A stretch of DNA of 64,000 bases from Bugulina stolonifera (Eukaryota; Bryozoa; Gymnolaemata; Cheilostomatida; Bugulidae), in NCBI GenBank assembly GCA_935421135.1, contig OW285188.1:13741233-13805232 (forward strand). The letters run 5' to 3'. Both the position numbers and the translations under genes were made by a program. The notes under the pieces were generated by a model, which saw nothing but the letters and a program-made list of their open reading frames with translations, made no database searches and was not told the DNA's origin. Below are positions 1 through 13,300 of this stretch, piece after piece (the first letter of the stretch is position 1; every line of letters starts with the position of its first letter).

Positions 1-739
1 CATACATCACTAAATGAACTCAAAAGACACTAGTGTATGATATCTACACTGTAATTCAATAATTTATGGAATTTAATCTATAGCCTTTATCTCCACATTA
101 AGCAATGGGTGCTCGTTAAAATTGTAGCATACTATGTTATCGGAACTAATGAGAAAAATGGCCTTGCTTGCATAGGTACATAAATTTATCGATCCAAAGA
201 AATGAACATGATTGTTGTTATGTTAAACATGTAATTGTTATACATGTAATTATTAGAATGCTCGTGCTCCGTATTGCAAATGTACATATTATGTCATATA
301 TATTTTTATGAAGCACAAGGGTGCTGCTAGGAGAATCAGGAGTTAGCACTAAGTACTACTGCATACCATGTATATTTTGGTCGAGATTTTCACATTGCAC
401 CCATTTACATGCACAATATATAATATATTGAAATAACAGTACATGTACATTTGATGTGCTTGGGGCATGGGAAATTACAATTTTTCCACTTCACTTTCAC
501 TTCAACTTTAAAATCTCAACTCCAGAATCAAAGCATTAGTGTATAGATTTATTTTATAGATATTATTAGGATCATTCAAGTGACCAGGTGTTACAGGTTC
601 TAAAGGTCGGAGGTCAACTAGTTCAGGGCGTAGGTCAACTGGTTCAGCTCTACACTCTACCATTACGTTTATTACAGGTTCTGAAGGTCGTAGGTCAACT
701 TATTCAGCTCTACACTCTACCATTACATGACTATTGCAG
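1..739. repeat. UNC80 intron end with triplicated acceptor segment (597-783)
   Basis: Positions 1-590 are AT-rich and I see no exon in them. From 591 the sequence repeats: acceptor CAG followed by GTTCTRAAGGTCGKAGGTCAACT occurs at 597, 678 and 740. Each copy is preceded by TTACAG or TTGCAG and followed by a TTCAGCTCTACAC tract. The first copy has an internal near-duplicate of the AGGTCAACTNGTTCAG segment. Copies 1 and 2 are open and in frame with each other, but copy 2 runs out of frame into copy 3, so only the 740 acceptor gives the reading frame used by the gene. Confidence 0.8.
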
Positions 740-3700
740 GTTCTAAAGGTCGTAGGTCAACTGATTCAGCTCTACACACTGCTTGAGGTCGACGAGCCTT
801 CGACCTCAACTTCCAAGAAGTTTGGTTTTGATGATGACACATTTCTCCTTTTCATAGACACAGTGGTCAAGTGAGTTCACTAGTATTATGTTATACAACC
901 ATACCTCCGACTGTGGTGAGTGGCAGGGTTAAAAGTTCAAAATGTTGAACTTTTTAATCCCTTTGCATACTGGATCATGCTTTATTAGACCTAGGCCTGC
1001 ACCGGTGTTGCCTCCCCACTGATATTCGGTTTTTGGGGTGGTGGTAATCAAACACCGGTTGACACCGGTTCTCTTGTGCCTAGTCTCATTCGGTGTCAAC
1101 CGATGCCAAATTTGGATCGATATACCGAACCGCACCGGACCCCTTGATCCTGGTCTCAAGCGGTGTTAGACGGTGTCAACTTTGGTTCGATATACCGGAT
1201 CGAACTGGTCCAGGAGCTAGTTCGCCTAATAGAGTTGTCCCATCATGACCGTTCAATACAAGGGAACAAAAATCCTCAACACTTTCTTGCAACATGAGTT
1301 CATGCCAATCATTGTTTATTTTATTTTCAGATATGGCAGGCAGACAGGGCTTCATTAAAACATAGTATATGTATATTATTTTATTTAAGTGGCTATTGGG
1401 CTAATGAAAGTAATCAGTGCTTACTCCTACTCCCAAGATTTTGTATTTGCCCATGTAGTCTAGTGAGTCTTAAGTTGCATTGGGTCTTACTTCACCTATT
1501 TTCTGTAATTTTAATAAATATATTAAATATAAAAACATGAGGCTGGACACACACCCAACCGACTACATATAATTTATTAGATTTATTACTGATTGTGACC
1601 AAATTACAGAAGAAAAACAGCAAACATTGTTTCCACCACACTCGTACCACTGACACAAAAAGATAACAAATTTAAAATAACATGGGCTAACTTCATATCA
1701 CAAGAGAAAGAAGAAACGCTAGCATAGTTGCATATGATGTAATGATAATCAATGTAGGGAATCTTTCTTGCAAGCTTTCTTGATAGATTGCTGATTTGGT
1801 ATAATTCAGTGTGTCCACCGATTGAATCTAGCAGATTTGTCTTCAGATGGGATATTACGATGGCTCAGTCCGATGAATTCTACCTACAAAATATTGATTG
1901 AACATTAGTATTAGCTTATTTTAAATAAATAAAGAGCTGGTGCTTACCAAAAGCATATACTACACAACGATTTTAAATTAAAAAGCCATAATTAATAATG
2001 ATTAACTATTATAAGCATTGTAGCCATTCTTAGTTACAAGCGAATATAACCAAACTTAAACATTAGTAGTAGATTAATTATAATAGAAATAATTAATCCA
2101 ATGGTATGTTTAAATTTAATTATATATAAAATAATATAATCCATTATATTCAATCGCGTACTACTGTTCTATTTCAGCACACTATTCATGAACAAAGCAA
2201 TCATATGCAAACGATAGAATATAATATACCAGAATCTGCTAAGTTACGTAATTATGAATCAATTTAGTATAATTTAATAATAATTATTACCTCCATAACA
2301 TTGATAATCAATCACAGCCACGATGGCAGTTAATGTTTAAACGGATTAGCGAAGGTATGCAACCTAGTTTGAAGTGAGGTAAACAAGAACACGTGATATT
2401 AGACCGCATGAATATTGAATGACTACTGGCATAGCGGTCCGGTTCGATAACATCGAACTACACCGAACCATCGATATATCGTTTGGGCACGGTGCCGGTG
2501 CGATTCGGTGCATAAAAAATTTGCCGATGTGTAACACCGAGGGTTCACACACCGTTTACATCGTTTGAAACCGAAACACCGTGCAGGCCTAATTAGACCC
2601 GTATGTTACTGTACTAAACCACATTGCTCTGTGGTTAGCAAATCCGCGATCTGTAGTAGCCGCTGTTTAGCTGCAGTGTGAGCATTATATTTATAATATT
2701 ATAACAAAGGTAATTAATTTCATTTTTAATGTTGTATCTCATGGTTCACTGTGTTTAATCTTTGACCAAGGCCGGAAGATATCTTCCAGTAATATCTTTC
2801 TGCTTTTTACGTTTTGTGTATTGTTTATATTACCCATCTCCACTATCCACATATATATATATATAACTAACTATGAATTTGCTATGTTTTAGTTGCATCA
2901 TAGCACTCGGCTGTCTTACATGTACACACCTCAGCACCCCCATCAGCAGCTCCTGCAGAAACCAAATATGTATGGCACTACTCAACCTCCATAGAGTCTG
3001 TAACCAGAAGTTCTGCAAGTTTTTCAACAAGTTTGCAGAAGACCGACCTCTCAGTGAGATATGTGACTTCTTCCACTCCTACATGGGATTCTGTACTCAT
3101 GGCAACACTCAAAGTGGGTGGAGCTAGCTGTTTTCAATTGCATTTCTCTTATATTGTGAAAAGGTTTTTGATCTTATAATTTTAAGTACTTTGACTCGGA
3201 TTTAACTGTGGGTATCAGTTGTTTGAATTTTCATTTAAAAGACCTTGTGAAAATAGGAATTCAAGACTGGCATAACATTTGTTGAATAGTGCATTAAGTT
3301 GTAATGTATACAAATCACTGTGACTTCAGTGAATCATTCTCTTGTTATGGAATAGATTTGAGTGACAGACTACCGTTTAATACCGGTCCCAGTGGATACG
3401 CTACCAACTTTGGACACAGTATCACAGGTGAAGGTCATCGAGGTGTCGAGGGTATCATAGTTGTACAGACTTTGAAGACAGTGGTATCCCGACTATCTAC
3501 AATACTTACTGACCCTACTCAATCAGACAATGTGGTAAGAAACTGTGCTAATAGCAACTGTAATCACTCCATTTCTTATGGTTACTGCCGTTATAAATGA
3601 TTTGATACGTATTTCTGTTTTAAATCTGTTTGGCTTCAGCCCACTCCCATTCCCACACATCTTATTTGCTATAAGTTTAAAGTAAGCCACTGCTGCCGAG

Positions 3701-6700
3701 TTGAAGGTACACGTGATACATGATAATAATGTTATGTGGAACTACTACAATGGTCTGGTAGTTCAGTTCCAGGTCCTGTATTTGAACCTTGTCACGGTCA
3801 CTGAAACTTTTCCTCCTGCCCGATAGGATTTCCCTACGTAGGCCTTAGCCCTTTCTCTCTCATAGAGTGAGAAAATAATCTGTTAGCCTCATGTGCTAAT
3901 CATATAAAGTAGAGGTGGTTGCATCTTGTGATAGACCATGTAAAGGTTGGCCTGTTCTCCACGTGTTTTATATCAGATTAACATGAATACCAGATAGACA
4001 GTGTAATAGTGGTACTATCATTTTGAACCTAGAGGAAGCAACTTTACGACTAATCATTTGTGGTCAGCGGTGAGACTGAACCCAAGTACTTGCAGATACC
4101 TTGCACTTACATGGAACTCATGTTTTGTAATCAAAATATTGTTTAGTAACTTCACAGACGTATTCTGTAACCTTGTTCCTCATCGTATTCTCTTATTCTT
4201 GTGCTTGTTAATCTATTTTCTTTGAATTATTACATTTGTATGGTTTGCATGTTAACTGAGAAAGTCATTTATGTTATAACGTTCTTGCATATCACCTTCT
4301 ATTTTAGCTTGACCCTAGCAATAAGGTAATCTGCTCCACAAGCCAACCTGCTGCTTGTTTGATGCTTAACATACCTCAATTTCCAATAAATGTTGCAATC
4401 CAACAGTTTAAGCAGCAAATACCTTAGCCTGGATTCCAAGTCCTCCACAAAATGGTTGGGCTTAGGATTTAAGCTAAATTATGCCCCCTTCCCCTGCTCA
4501 GTCACAGTCATCCATGCAGCACTCTGTTTGATTTGACATCAAGACTTATAGTTTGTTATAATTTAAAATTATGAAGTTGTTCTCTCTTAGTTTTCACTGT
4601 GTGAAAGAGAGAACAACTTGACAATATTAGCTACTTTGTAGTATTTAGATACTGGGAATCTATCCTCTAGTTATATATATACTTTCTTATTCATTGCTCA
4701 TCAAATGTCTAGTTTTATGGCTATTATAGTGTACATGTAAAATGTCTGAGCTGAGCTATACCTTCACTTTGTGTCCTAACAGTCATTCATAACCTTCTAG
4801 ATTAACATGCGTGTACCGGACCTACATGTGTTCGTCCTCGACTTACATGTATAAATCCTGAACTTACATGTACGGTGTCTTGGACAACGTGTTCGCCCTG
4901 TCTTTGTTGGGTGCAGCAGCAATTAGTTGTGTGTGTCTTACCTTCTCCATTTTTTCTGTGTTTGAATATTTGAAATTATGTTATTTCCTCATAAGTTATT
5001 TGGTAAGCACACTGTTCATTATGTTGGTTGTTATAAACTTTTGACCAGTTCTTCGATGATAAGCTCTGCTAATTTTTTCAAATGATATGAGAAAACTTTT
5101 CTATGGTACTCTACTTGAAGTTATACTATATCCAATTTGTTCTTGGAAATAAATAATGTGAAACATAAATTTTCACACTTCAGCATCCTTCCATGTGCAT
5201 GTATGAACATTTTAGTTTTGTTTCTGTTAATTATGGTGTAAATATTATGTTATAATATTTGATAGAGGCTAGAGCTAAATGCTAGGAAGTTTCTGAACTA
5301 TGCGTGTGAAGTGCATGGTGGGACATACAGACGAGTTGCGTTCAGTGGTCTCCTCGATTCTGCAAAGAAACTAAAGGAAGATGCTGCTAAAAAGGCTGCT
5401 GCCAAACTGTCTTGGTAAAGTGTATAGCCTGTGCATGTTCTGCTTAGTTCAGAAATGCCTTGGTTATCTTCCCTGGTTTATCCCTAAGATATAATAGTTA
5501 CTTGTATAAACCAGCTATATACACAATGTCATGTATTTATATAGAGTTATTCTAGTCAGTAATCAGTATAGGTTTTCTCTTGTTTTTCAGCCCAACTCCT
5601 CCTAAAGAAAAAAAGCCAACGAGACGCTCCTCTCGTCAAATTTCTCGCGGAGAGAATATTTTAGCTAGACGGGTAAGTAGCTTTAGACCTGTTATTAATA
5701 TATTACGGTATTACAGGGCTGTTCTACTCAGGTACATTTTGAGAGTATTTAGTATTTAATTACACTCGATTTTCAAAAAAGTATACCCATGCTTGGCCTT
5801 ACTTGGTGTTATATACTTGTACTAGTACTTGCTCTCAATGTGAAAAAGTACTTGTACTTGTGCTTCTCAATGAAGGACTATGGTACTTCACTTGTACTTG
5901 ATTCAAATCACCGAACAACAGCATGTGTGCATTGAGATTAATGATCGCATTATTTTCCTAGATTTACTGTTTTCTAATAATACACCTGCTCATCTCTCAA
6001 AGTGGTTGGGGCACCAACAGGAGCGTAAGAATTTAACCATGTCATATCTGCTAAGTTCCATGACAGGGTCGATAGGGGTATGATCCCCCCCCCCCCCCCC
6101 AATTGCTCATATCATCTCTGCTGGCATATTTTACTCAGGCTCAGTGGTGCTCTGCCTCTGTGCAACTCAGTGTTTGCCTATTTCAAGTCAAGGATAATAA
6201 TGCACATTACAAATTACCCATTTTACATATTATGTGATAATTTGACATCATTCTCTGGTTTTTGTTACTTTTAGAAAGCTCTGAGTGACACAGAAATTGG
6301 TGATGAATCTGAAACGGAGAGCAAAAATCAGCTAATGCCAAGTATGTATATGTATACTACATCTGTTCTGTATAAGCTGTATATTTGTGCGCTCAACATT
6401 GTAATAACATTATATAATATACTTTTGCATGCTGGAAATACATTGTATTAAAGAAATTGCAAATTACTCCGTTATGTTTTGACGATAATTAATAAATATT
6501 TATTAACTTCGAAGGTTATTTATTAGATATTGTTTACAATTAACCAATTCTAAAACTACTGCTGTAGACTACAGGGTTAGGTTCAATATCCAATACAATA
6601 CTGATCGACTTTAATTTTGAATATTAGATTTTTTAAATTTCAGTGTTGGATATCGGACTTTATAAAACCTGAGTATTAGTATTGAATATAGGCTATGCCA

Positions 6701-7386
6701 GGTGGATATTGGAGAGTATTTGGCATTGGGGCAATTTTTATGTATTGACCCCAAGTATGTTAAACTACATGTAACTAAAGTATTTCTAGAAACTGAGGCT
6801 AAAGTACAATATAAAGGTATATTAAATCGGGTTAAAAAATTTACTACTCACTGAGAGAAATAAAACAAATCTGGTTAAGATATCTCAACAACAGGCTTAA
6901 TAATAATTGTTTAGTTGTATCAGGGCTTTACAGATACACTGTATTTCTGGGGACTGAGGCTCATATAATGTGAAATTATGAGTTCATATAATTTTACTCT
7001 CTTTCAGAAATGTGTAAAGGTAAAGCTACTAGTATAGAATGTTATTATTATTGTTTATTCTCCATTATTTACCGTTGCAGAACATTAAAATCGTGAGCAT
7101 GATTATGTTGTTGAGAATGCTACATTAGCTTTGTTGTTGTAAGGTGCTAACACAAGAACATCTAAATCCGATGTTGAAGACATTTACACAGACGACGAAG
7201 AGCTTACTAAGCCTAAGCTTTCATTTCATGCACTTAGTCAGGCCACTGTGGCTATGGTACGGGCACGACGCAAAGTCAAAGATCATATAAAGCAGATGAG
7301 CTCCAAGCAGGCTAATAAGGAATCACCTGGTGGGTTCCGTATAGATACCAGCCCTCCATCCTTAAGTTATATTAGGCGATCTACAC
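740..7386 (+). CDS. UNC80: UNC80 exon block 1 (9 exons, N-terminal half)
   Basis: Exon 740-870 opens in phase 0 and ends in phase 2, completing a codon with the T at 2893. It reads into a hydrophobic helix that precedes the ALGC motif of exon 2893-3113, matching the SLGC helix of vertebrate UNC80. Exon 3356-3534 carries GVEGIIV, matching the family's NVEGIIV. Exon 5266-5414 carries YRRVAFSGLLDSAKKL, matching FRRVALSALLDSAEKL. Exon 7144-7386 ends in PSLSYIRRST, matching DRLSFIRQSS in UNC80. Exons 4308-4325 (18 nt) and 7008-7019 (12 nt) are microexons. Both preserve frame if skipped, so either could be alternative or a misprediction. Exons 5591-5672 and 6275-6341 are rich in Lys, Arg, Ser and acidic residues and look like disordered linker. 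Confidence 0.85.
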
Positions 7387-10300
7387 GTACATCAACATGG
7401 AAGGATGGGCACATCCTGAGTGCTATTTTCTGATTGGTTGAATAATGGAAATCCCAAAGGTTCTAAGGTTTACAATGTAAATCCTCTCTTTGTGTGGAAT
7501 TAGCACGGAAATGTGCTTTGCTGCATCATTTACATTTATGCTCAGCCAATCAGCATCTAGCATTTAGAGTTGTGTATTACATTGTACATGTTTATCTTAT
7601 AATAATGTTCTATTTACATGTATACGTTTCACTCATTATTACACCTTGCATATGTTCTAGTCTATTGCCCTTCCTCTCCCCCGTGTGATGGTGAGTTTGA
7701 TAGTGTCTACCGATCATGTCAGTATTTCTAACACATATTATTACTACAGTATGTCCTGTCCTATATATTATTACTGCAGTACGTCCTGTCCTATATATCA
7801 TTTTCAAAAACTGTGGCGATCATTCAGTTAAATATGATCCTCGTCTGGTCATTGATATTCTATAGACATAAAATATGTTAATTTATAATCCACTATGTTC
7901 TAACACTATAATAACTATTCGTTACCCCGATTATAGAAATTATGTATATCATTTGAATTGAAATCCCATTTAATTCAAAAACCACACTATACCTTATGCA
8001 AAGTTATTTATATACATGTAAGTTGGATGATTAAAATCAACACCAATAGGATTGTTCAAAAACCTGACCTAAAAGCCACAAACTGGAGGTGAGCAGGGGA
8101 TGAATGATCAATTCACATAGCTTTATGCTCTTCGATTGACCTATATTATTATAGCCCAAGTGTCTGTCAAAGTGTGGGCACTCGCTTTACCGCTATTAGA
8201 GTCGACTTGTTTTAGGAACTGCTGCAAATTTGTATGCACACCAATCAAATCAGATAAATTATTTAAAAACCGTTACCATAAGTACAAAATAAACTCATGG
8301 GTAATATCTATCAACAATAACAGTAGTTTTGTAACAATGTTGGTACCACAAGCCAGCTAAAGAATCGGGTAGGTATGTTGAATAGTTGAATAGTCCTGGC
8401 ATAAATCACAAATCACCGAAAATTTTGGACATTTTGAAATCCAGGCTGCTTACTCATGCTTATTCATAGATGGCGCTTGCCTCCCATAATTTACATACAA
8501 TTGACTCGTACCCTTGTACAGGGAGGCTATCACGCAGGCGAGCTCATAGTATGACGGGTTAGTTCAAGTGAAGTTATTGTCTCCTATGTCCATGTAGTAC
8601 TGTAAGACTGTTCATTTGCCAGCAGTAGCCTATTTCAGTTTTCTAAGCGCTGAAATACTGTATAATGCTGAATATGTTTAGTTGTATTTGTGTTATATCA
8701 GCCAAGATTTCAATTGCCTTTGACAGATCATATATTATATTTCATTATAGGCCTACTAGTTTGCATTTATATTTGTATGATACCCGTAATTATAAATATT
8801 GTTATCAGTGCTTAATTTCTGGCTTCATTTTAATAATTTAGCATTATGTATTTATGTAAGTATTTTTTAGCTTAAAATTCTCTTATAACTTCTGGTTAAT
8901 TGAGTTTCCAAGTTGAGTGATTTCCCCTGGTACAAAGTTCTATAGATTCACCCCATTGCACTCGCTATCGATTCTCATTTTTCACCACAACAATGTCGAT
9001 TAGATTCACTCACAGATTTTGAGTCTAATGTTTTACATATAGTTTAGGATACCCTGCTATACCGTCTCTGAGATGCACCCCCTCCTATTTCTTGGTCTAT
9101 ATTGTTTATAATATTTATCATGTGTGAACTTTTCTGAATAAGTAGCGCAGTTTTATCGAGCTTTCACTATTTGGTTTCCACAGTTGTATCAGTAAATGGA
9201 ATATTGTGTTCATAATTGACAGAAAATTTCCTTTTTTAAATTTAGTTGCTGATAAATATTGTTGGCCAACGGCGCCCATTTTGATTGCTTTTCGTAAGTA
9301 TTTAATAACACAGATGGTGTTATTTACTAACTGATTTGTTGTCAGTTTGATACAATATTATCATTCTGCCAATTATTTAGGCTGTTGTTTTCAGTAAACC
9401 ATAGATACTCTGTATTTAGCATACTTACACCTTCATCTAGAATACTTCCGTGCTTGCTGCCATTTAACAATACGAACCCAAAACTAGGTTTCACTAACTG
9501 TAGTATAAAGTTGTAATTTTGATTTATTTATAGTAGCCTTTGCAGTTGCACTTCATCTAGTATGTTTCAAGCTTTCTGAGATAATGGTCTAAAAGTTAGC
9601 CAAGTTCTACAATTAATCACAACCATAACTTTTTCATTCAAAGTATTTAGAACCTAAGCTAGGTTTTGCTGTGCGCCATGGAATTGTTCATGTTATAAGG
9701 CATCTCATCTGAGTACTAATTGGATTTTCTATTACTGTTCATATTTGTACTACTAGGCAAACTTACGTCAAGATGTAAGTTTGTGACTTTTTCGGTAAAT
9801 GAGAGAGGTGGTTTCAAAAAAATATTTTGATCTGAAACTCAATTATGCTGCCTCCTGTAATATTAGGTTGTTGTCCTGAGATGTACATTTGGGTTCAACT
9901 CAAATCATAGCCCGGTTTGCATATATATTATTTGTGATATGTACATATATGTATGTATTATTGTACGAGTGATAGTTAGATTGTATATGAATGGGTAATA
10001 TAGATATTGTCTGTCATGCGGTGTTGAGGTGCTACTAACTATTACACTTCTCTCACACCAACACCTTGTGAAATATTGAGACACGTATTTCCAGGTATTG
10101 TGCATAGAGCAGCTGAGTTGTACTCATCCAATGAAACTCCTGTTGAGACTCGAGAAAAAAGGCTGGTTGACATGTACCTGATCCGGTCTGGTATGCTCAG
10201 GTTTAACCTGCTCATGAATGTTAGCCAACCTGGCTCTCTCCCAGAACCAGAGTTTCTGGCAGCTCTTCTCCAATTGGTAAATATAGAATTTAGGGAAACC

Positions 10301-13300
10301 GATTGTCTGATGGTAGGTGGCATCGATTTTCTTTAAATACGTGGAGACTCAGCTTTATAGTTTCACGTTTAGATTCACAGCTACCAGTACAACATGTATA
10401 TTATACTCATACTGTTACTCTCTGTGTTGTGAAGACTGTGATCCTAGTACAATGAACCCCAATCTCCTTGCTGTTACCATGATGAATGTTCTAAATTATA
10501 ACTATAGGATGCTCCAGTTGCTGCTCGAGCTAGCCTTTACCTGGAATGTGCTTACTTTGTGAATCAATGTACTCAAGGAAACTGGCCTACTTGGATGCAG
10601 GTGGACTTCACCACTGGAATTAAAAGTGCTCCCCAGAAGAGATCCGTCACCATGCAGAGAACTGCTGCAGGCCTGTTTTATCGTTGGGCTGAGGTGAGTT
10701 GGTGGTCTTTCGCTTAAATTTACAGTTATACTTCATCATTACATCAAATTCATAACATAATTCGAGTTAGCTCTTTCACGATCTCTTGCTAACAAATCGG
10801 AGTACCACAATGGCTGCTTGATCATCCTAGGCCACCCTACAACTTTGTTTCACTGAAACGTACATATATTATTCACAGTTCATTGGTGCACCTGCCAGTT
10901 TTCGCTGAAAATGGTGTTTAACTTTAGAATTAGCTTTCCCCGTTTCAACGCCTGAAGTGATGCTTGCTAAAATTGTCCTGGGGCTCAAAGTTAAGACGTG
11001 AAGGTATAATATCTAGTTTTTGGAAGTGGAATTTTTCCAATGTAGTAATATTGTATATATTGACTCTCAGGCTATTGGGTTAAAACTGAAACTGCTTCTG
11101 GATAGCGAAGAGACTGACATATTCAGTGTAATTAGTGAGAGTGGTAAGGAGGGTTCAGAACTATCTATTGAGGAAGATTATCTGGATGAAGGTAGGCAGA
11201 CATTCTCAGTTTTACTCATCTACAAGTTCCTAAATTAACAGTACGAAAAACAGTTTCCTGATTTTAAAAACATCTTGCCATGATTTAAATTTTTCAACTC
11301 GGTTTGAAATTTATCCAACAAAGTAAACAGTGATAGGTTGCGTTTTCTGGCATTGTGCTTTTTTAACCATTCAGTGGATAAGTTGTACATTTACGTTGGT
11401 AAATACAATCATGTACATTGTACAATGTAATAGAAAGTTCTAGTGTTTTTTACTCCTTACAGCCACTATCAACCCTAAAGAAGAGTCTAAAAGCTGCCCC
11501 CATGCTTTGAAGATTCTTGCATCTCTCTTGGTTTATGAGATAACTGTATTTCTCAGAGAAGTGTACCAGCACCTACCAGTTGTAAGCATTTTCTAAGAAG
11601 TTTTCTTTCCCTATAGTGTAATAACTAGTAGCTGCTTGCTACAGAAAATGTTGTTGCCATGAGCTCATTTAGTAACTAGCGTACTGTATGAGACGCAATA
11701 AATTTCAGTATTGAAGTTTGAAAGAAAATACTTTCTGTTCTCGTGGTTTATGGAGAGCATATAAGCGAGCTTATGGTAGCATGTATATATCTGATGTCTT
11801 TGGTAGAACCTGTTCCCTATATCCATTGACTTCCCAGCACATATATTCACTACTAGGCGACAAAACATAAATTTTGTTGAATCTCTGCATTGCCATTTTT
11901 TCTTGCTTCAAATATATACATGTACATCGTTCCTCTATGAACAAACAAATCTAGAGCACTGTCAACAAAGTAATATAATTGATTTTTAATCTCCTAAAAT
12001 CATATTATTCCCACTTTTGTGTAGTCCAGTTAACAAAAGGACCTCTTGTCAGAACATCCTGATCTCAGTGTTAAACCATAATGTTAAAAATTGTTATCCG
12101 TGCCTTAATAAATATGTACCTTTGTGTCTTAATATACATGTACATGTATAAGGTTATAGAGGTTTTGATCTTACTAATTTCATCAGTTCGCTTGAAAGCT
12201 ATTTCATCTCTCGGTCTGTAAAGTCTATTTGAAATATTATTATGCTGTGGATGTCTTCACGCAATACACTTATCTGTATCTTATGTCTATTTAGATTCAC
12301 TCCCAGCACAAGGGGATATGGCAGTCTTACAGACAGGGTAGACGAGGTAGTTATGTTGGTGGAACTGGAAACCCTCTGAAACCTTCCTCTCCAACCCCTG
12401 AAAAGGATTTGTCAGGTACTTTGCTATCTCTTCTCATTTTTAAAACTACCTCGTTTGGTGGTCCAGTATTTATACACATTGTGGTTGTATGCTGTTAGTT
12501 ATTCAATGGTAACTACCAACCTGCAGTTCTATTATTGGCTTCAATATTCAATAAATTGTCGCTACTGCCAGTAGATATACACGTTACATGTACATTATCC
12601 TTGTTGTTGACAAACCGTTTTGGTTCAGACTCTTTTTGGCAAAATTAACCACACGTTTATCACTGCATTAATTTAATCTTACATACATGTAAATTAACGT
12701 GTGCAGTCATGATTTCTAATTCCACAATTCTTTATTAGTTGGTCATTTTCTAGGTCAACGTTGTCAACTATATTTTCGTCGGTCACTAGGCTACGTTAGC
12801 CATCGTCATTCCCATATTGGAGGTATACGGCACTATATATTATTATGTGTGCCTTGCAATGCTGTACCAACTAAACTACTACTACTACCACTGCTGCTAC
12901 TACTACACTTGTTACTACCATTTATAACGCTAGCTCTTTTAACTTCAACTGTTATAATAGTCTTCTCCACACACCTGTACTGATTAACAAATATTGGTAC
13001 CTTCTTCTCGTGGGCTACTGTGTTGCGGGGACTGACCAATCTCTTGTAACAATGACATTGTGAAATCACTCATATTTCAACAGGAGCACCGAGTGGCAGT
13101 GTAAAAAGGCCTCAACGCTGGGCTTTAATATCAGCTTCTATATCTAGATATAAAAAAGGTATTATTAATATGACATTGATTGAAGGTGATGTCAATGCTT
13201 GCTCCAACTGACTGTCTGGCTGTTTCTGTTCTATTACTACTAAAACCTACTAATCAAGTAATACTTCAACTGCATACTCAAACGGTTTGTCCAGCTCAAT

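Noticed and set aside
12833..13069. Minus-strand Ser-rich open frame
   Set aside because: A translation of a degenerate CTACTACTGCTGCTAC triplet tract in an intron.
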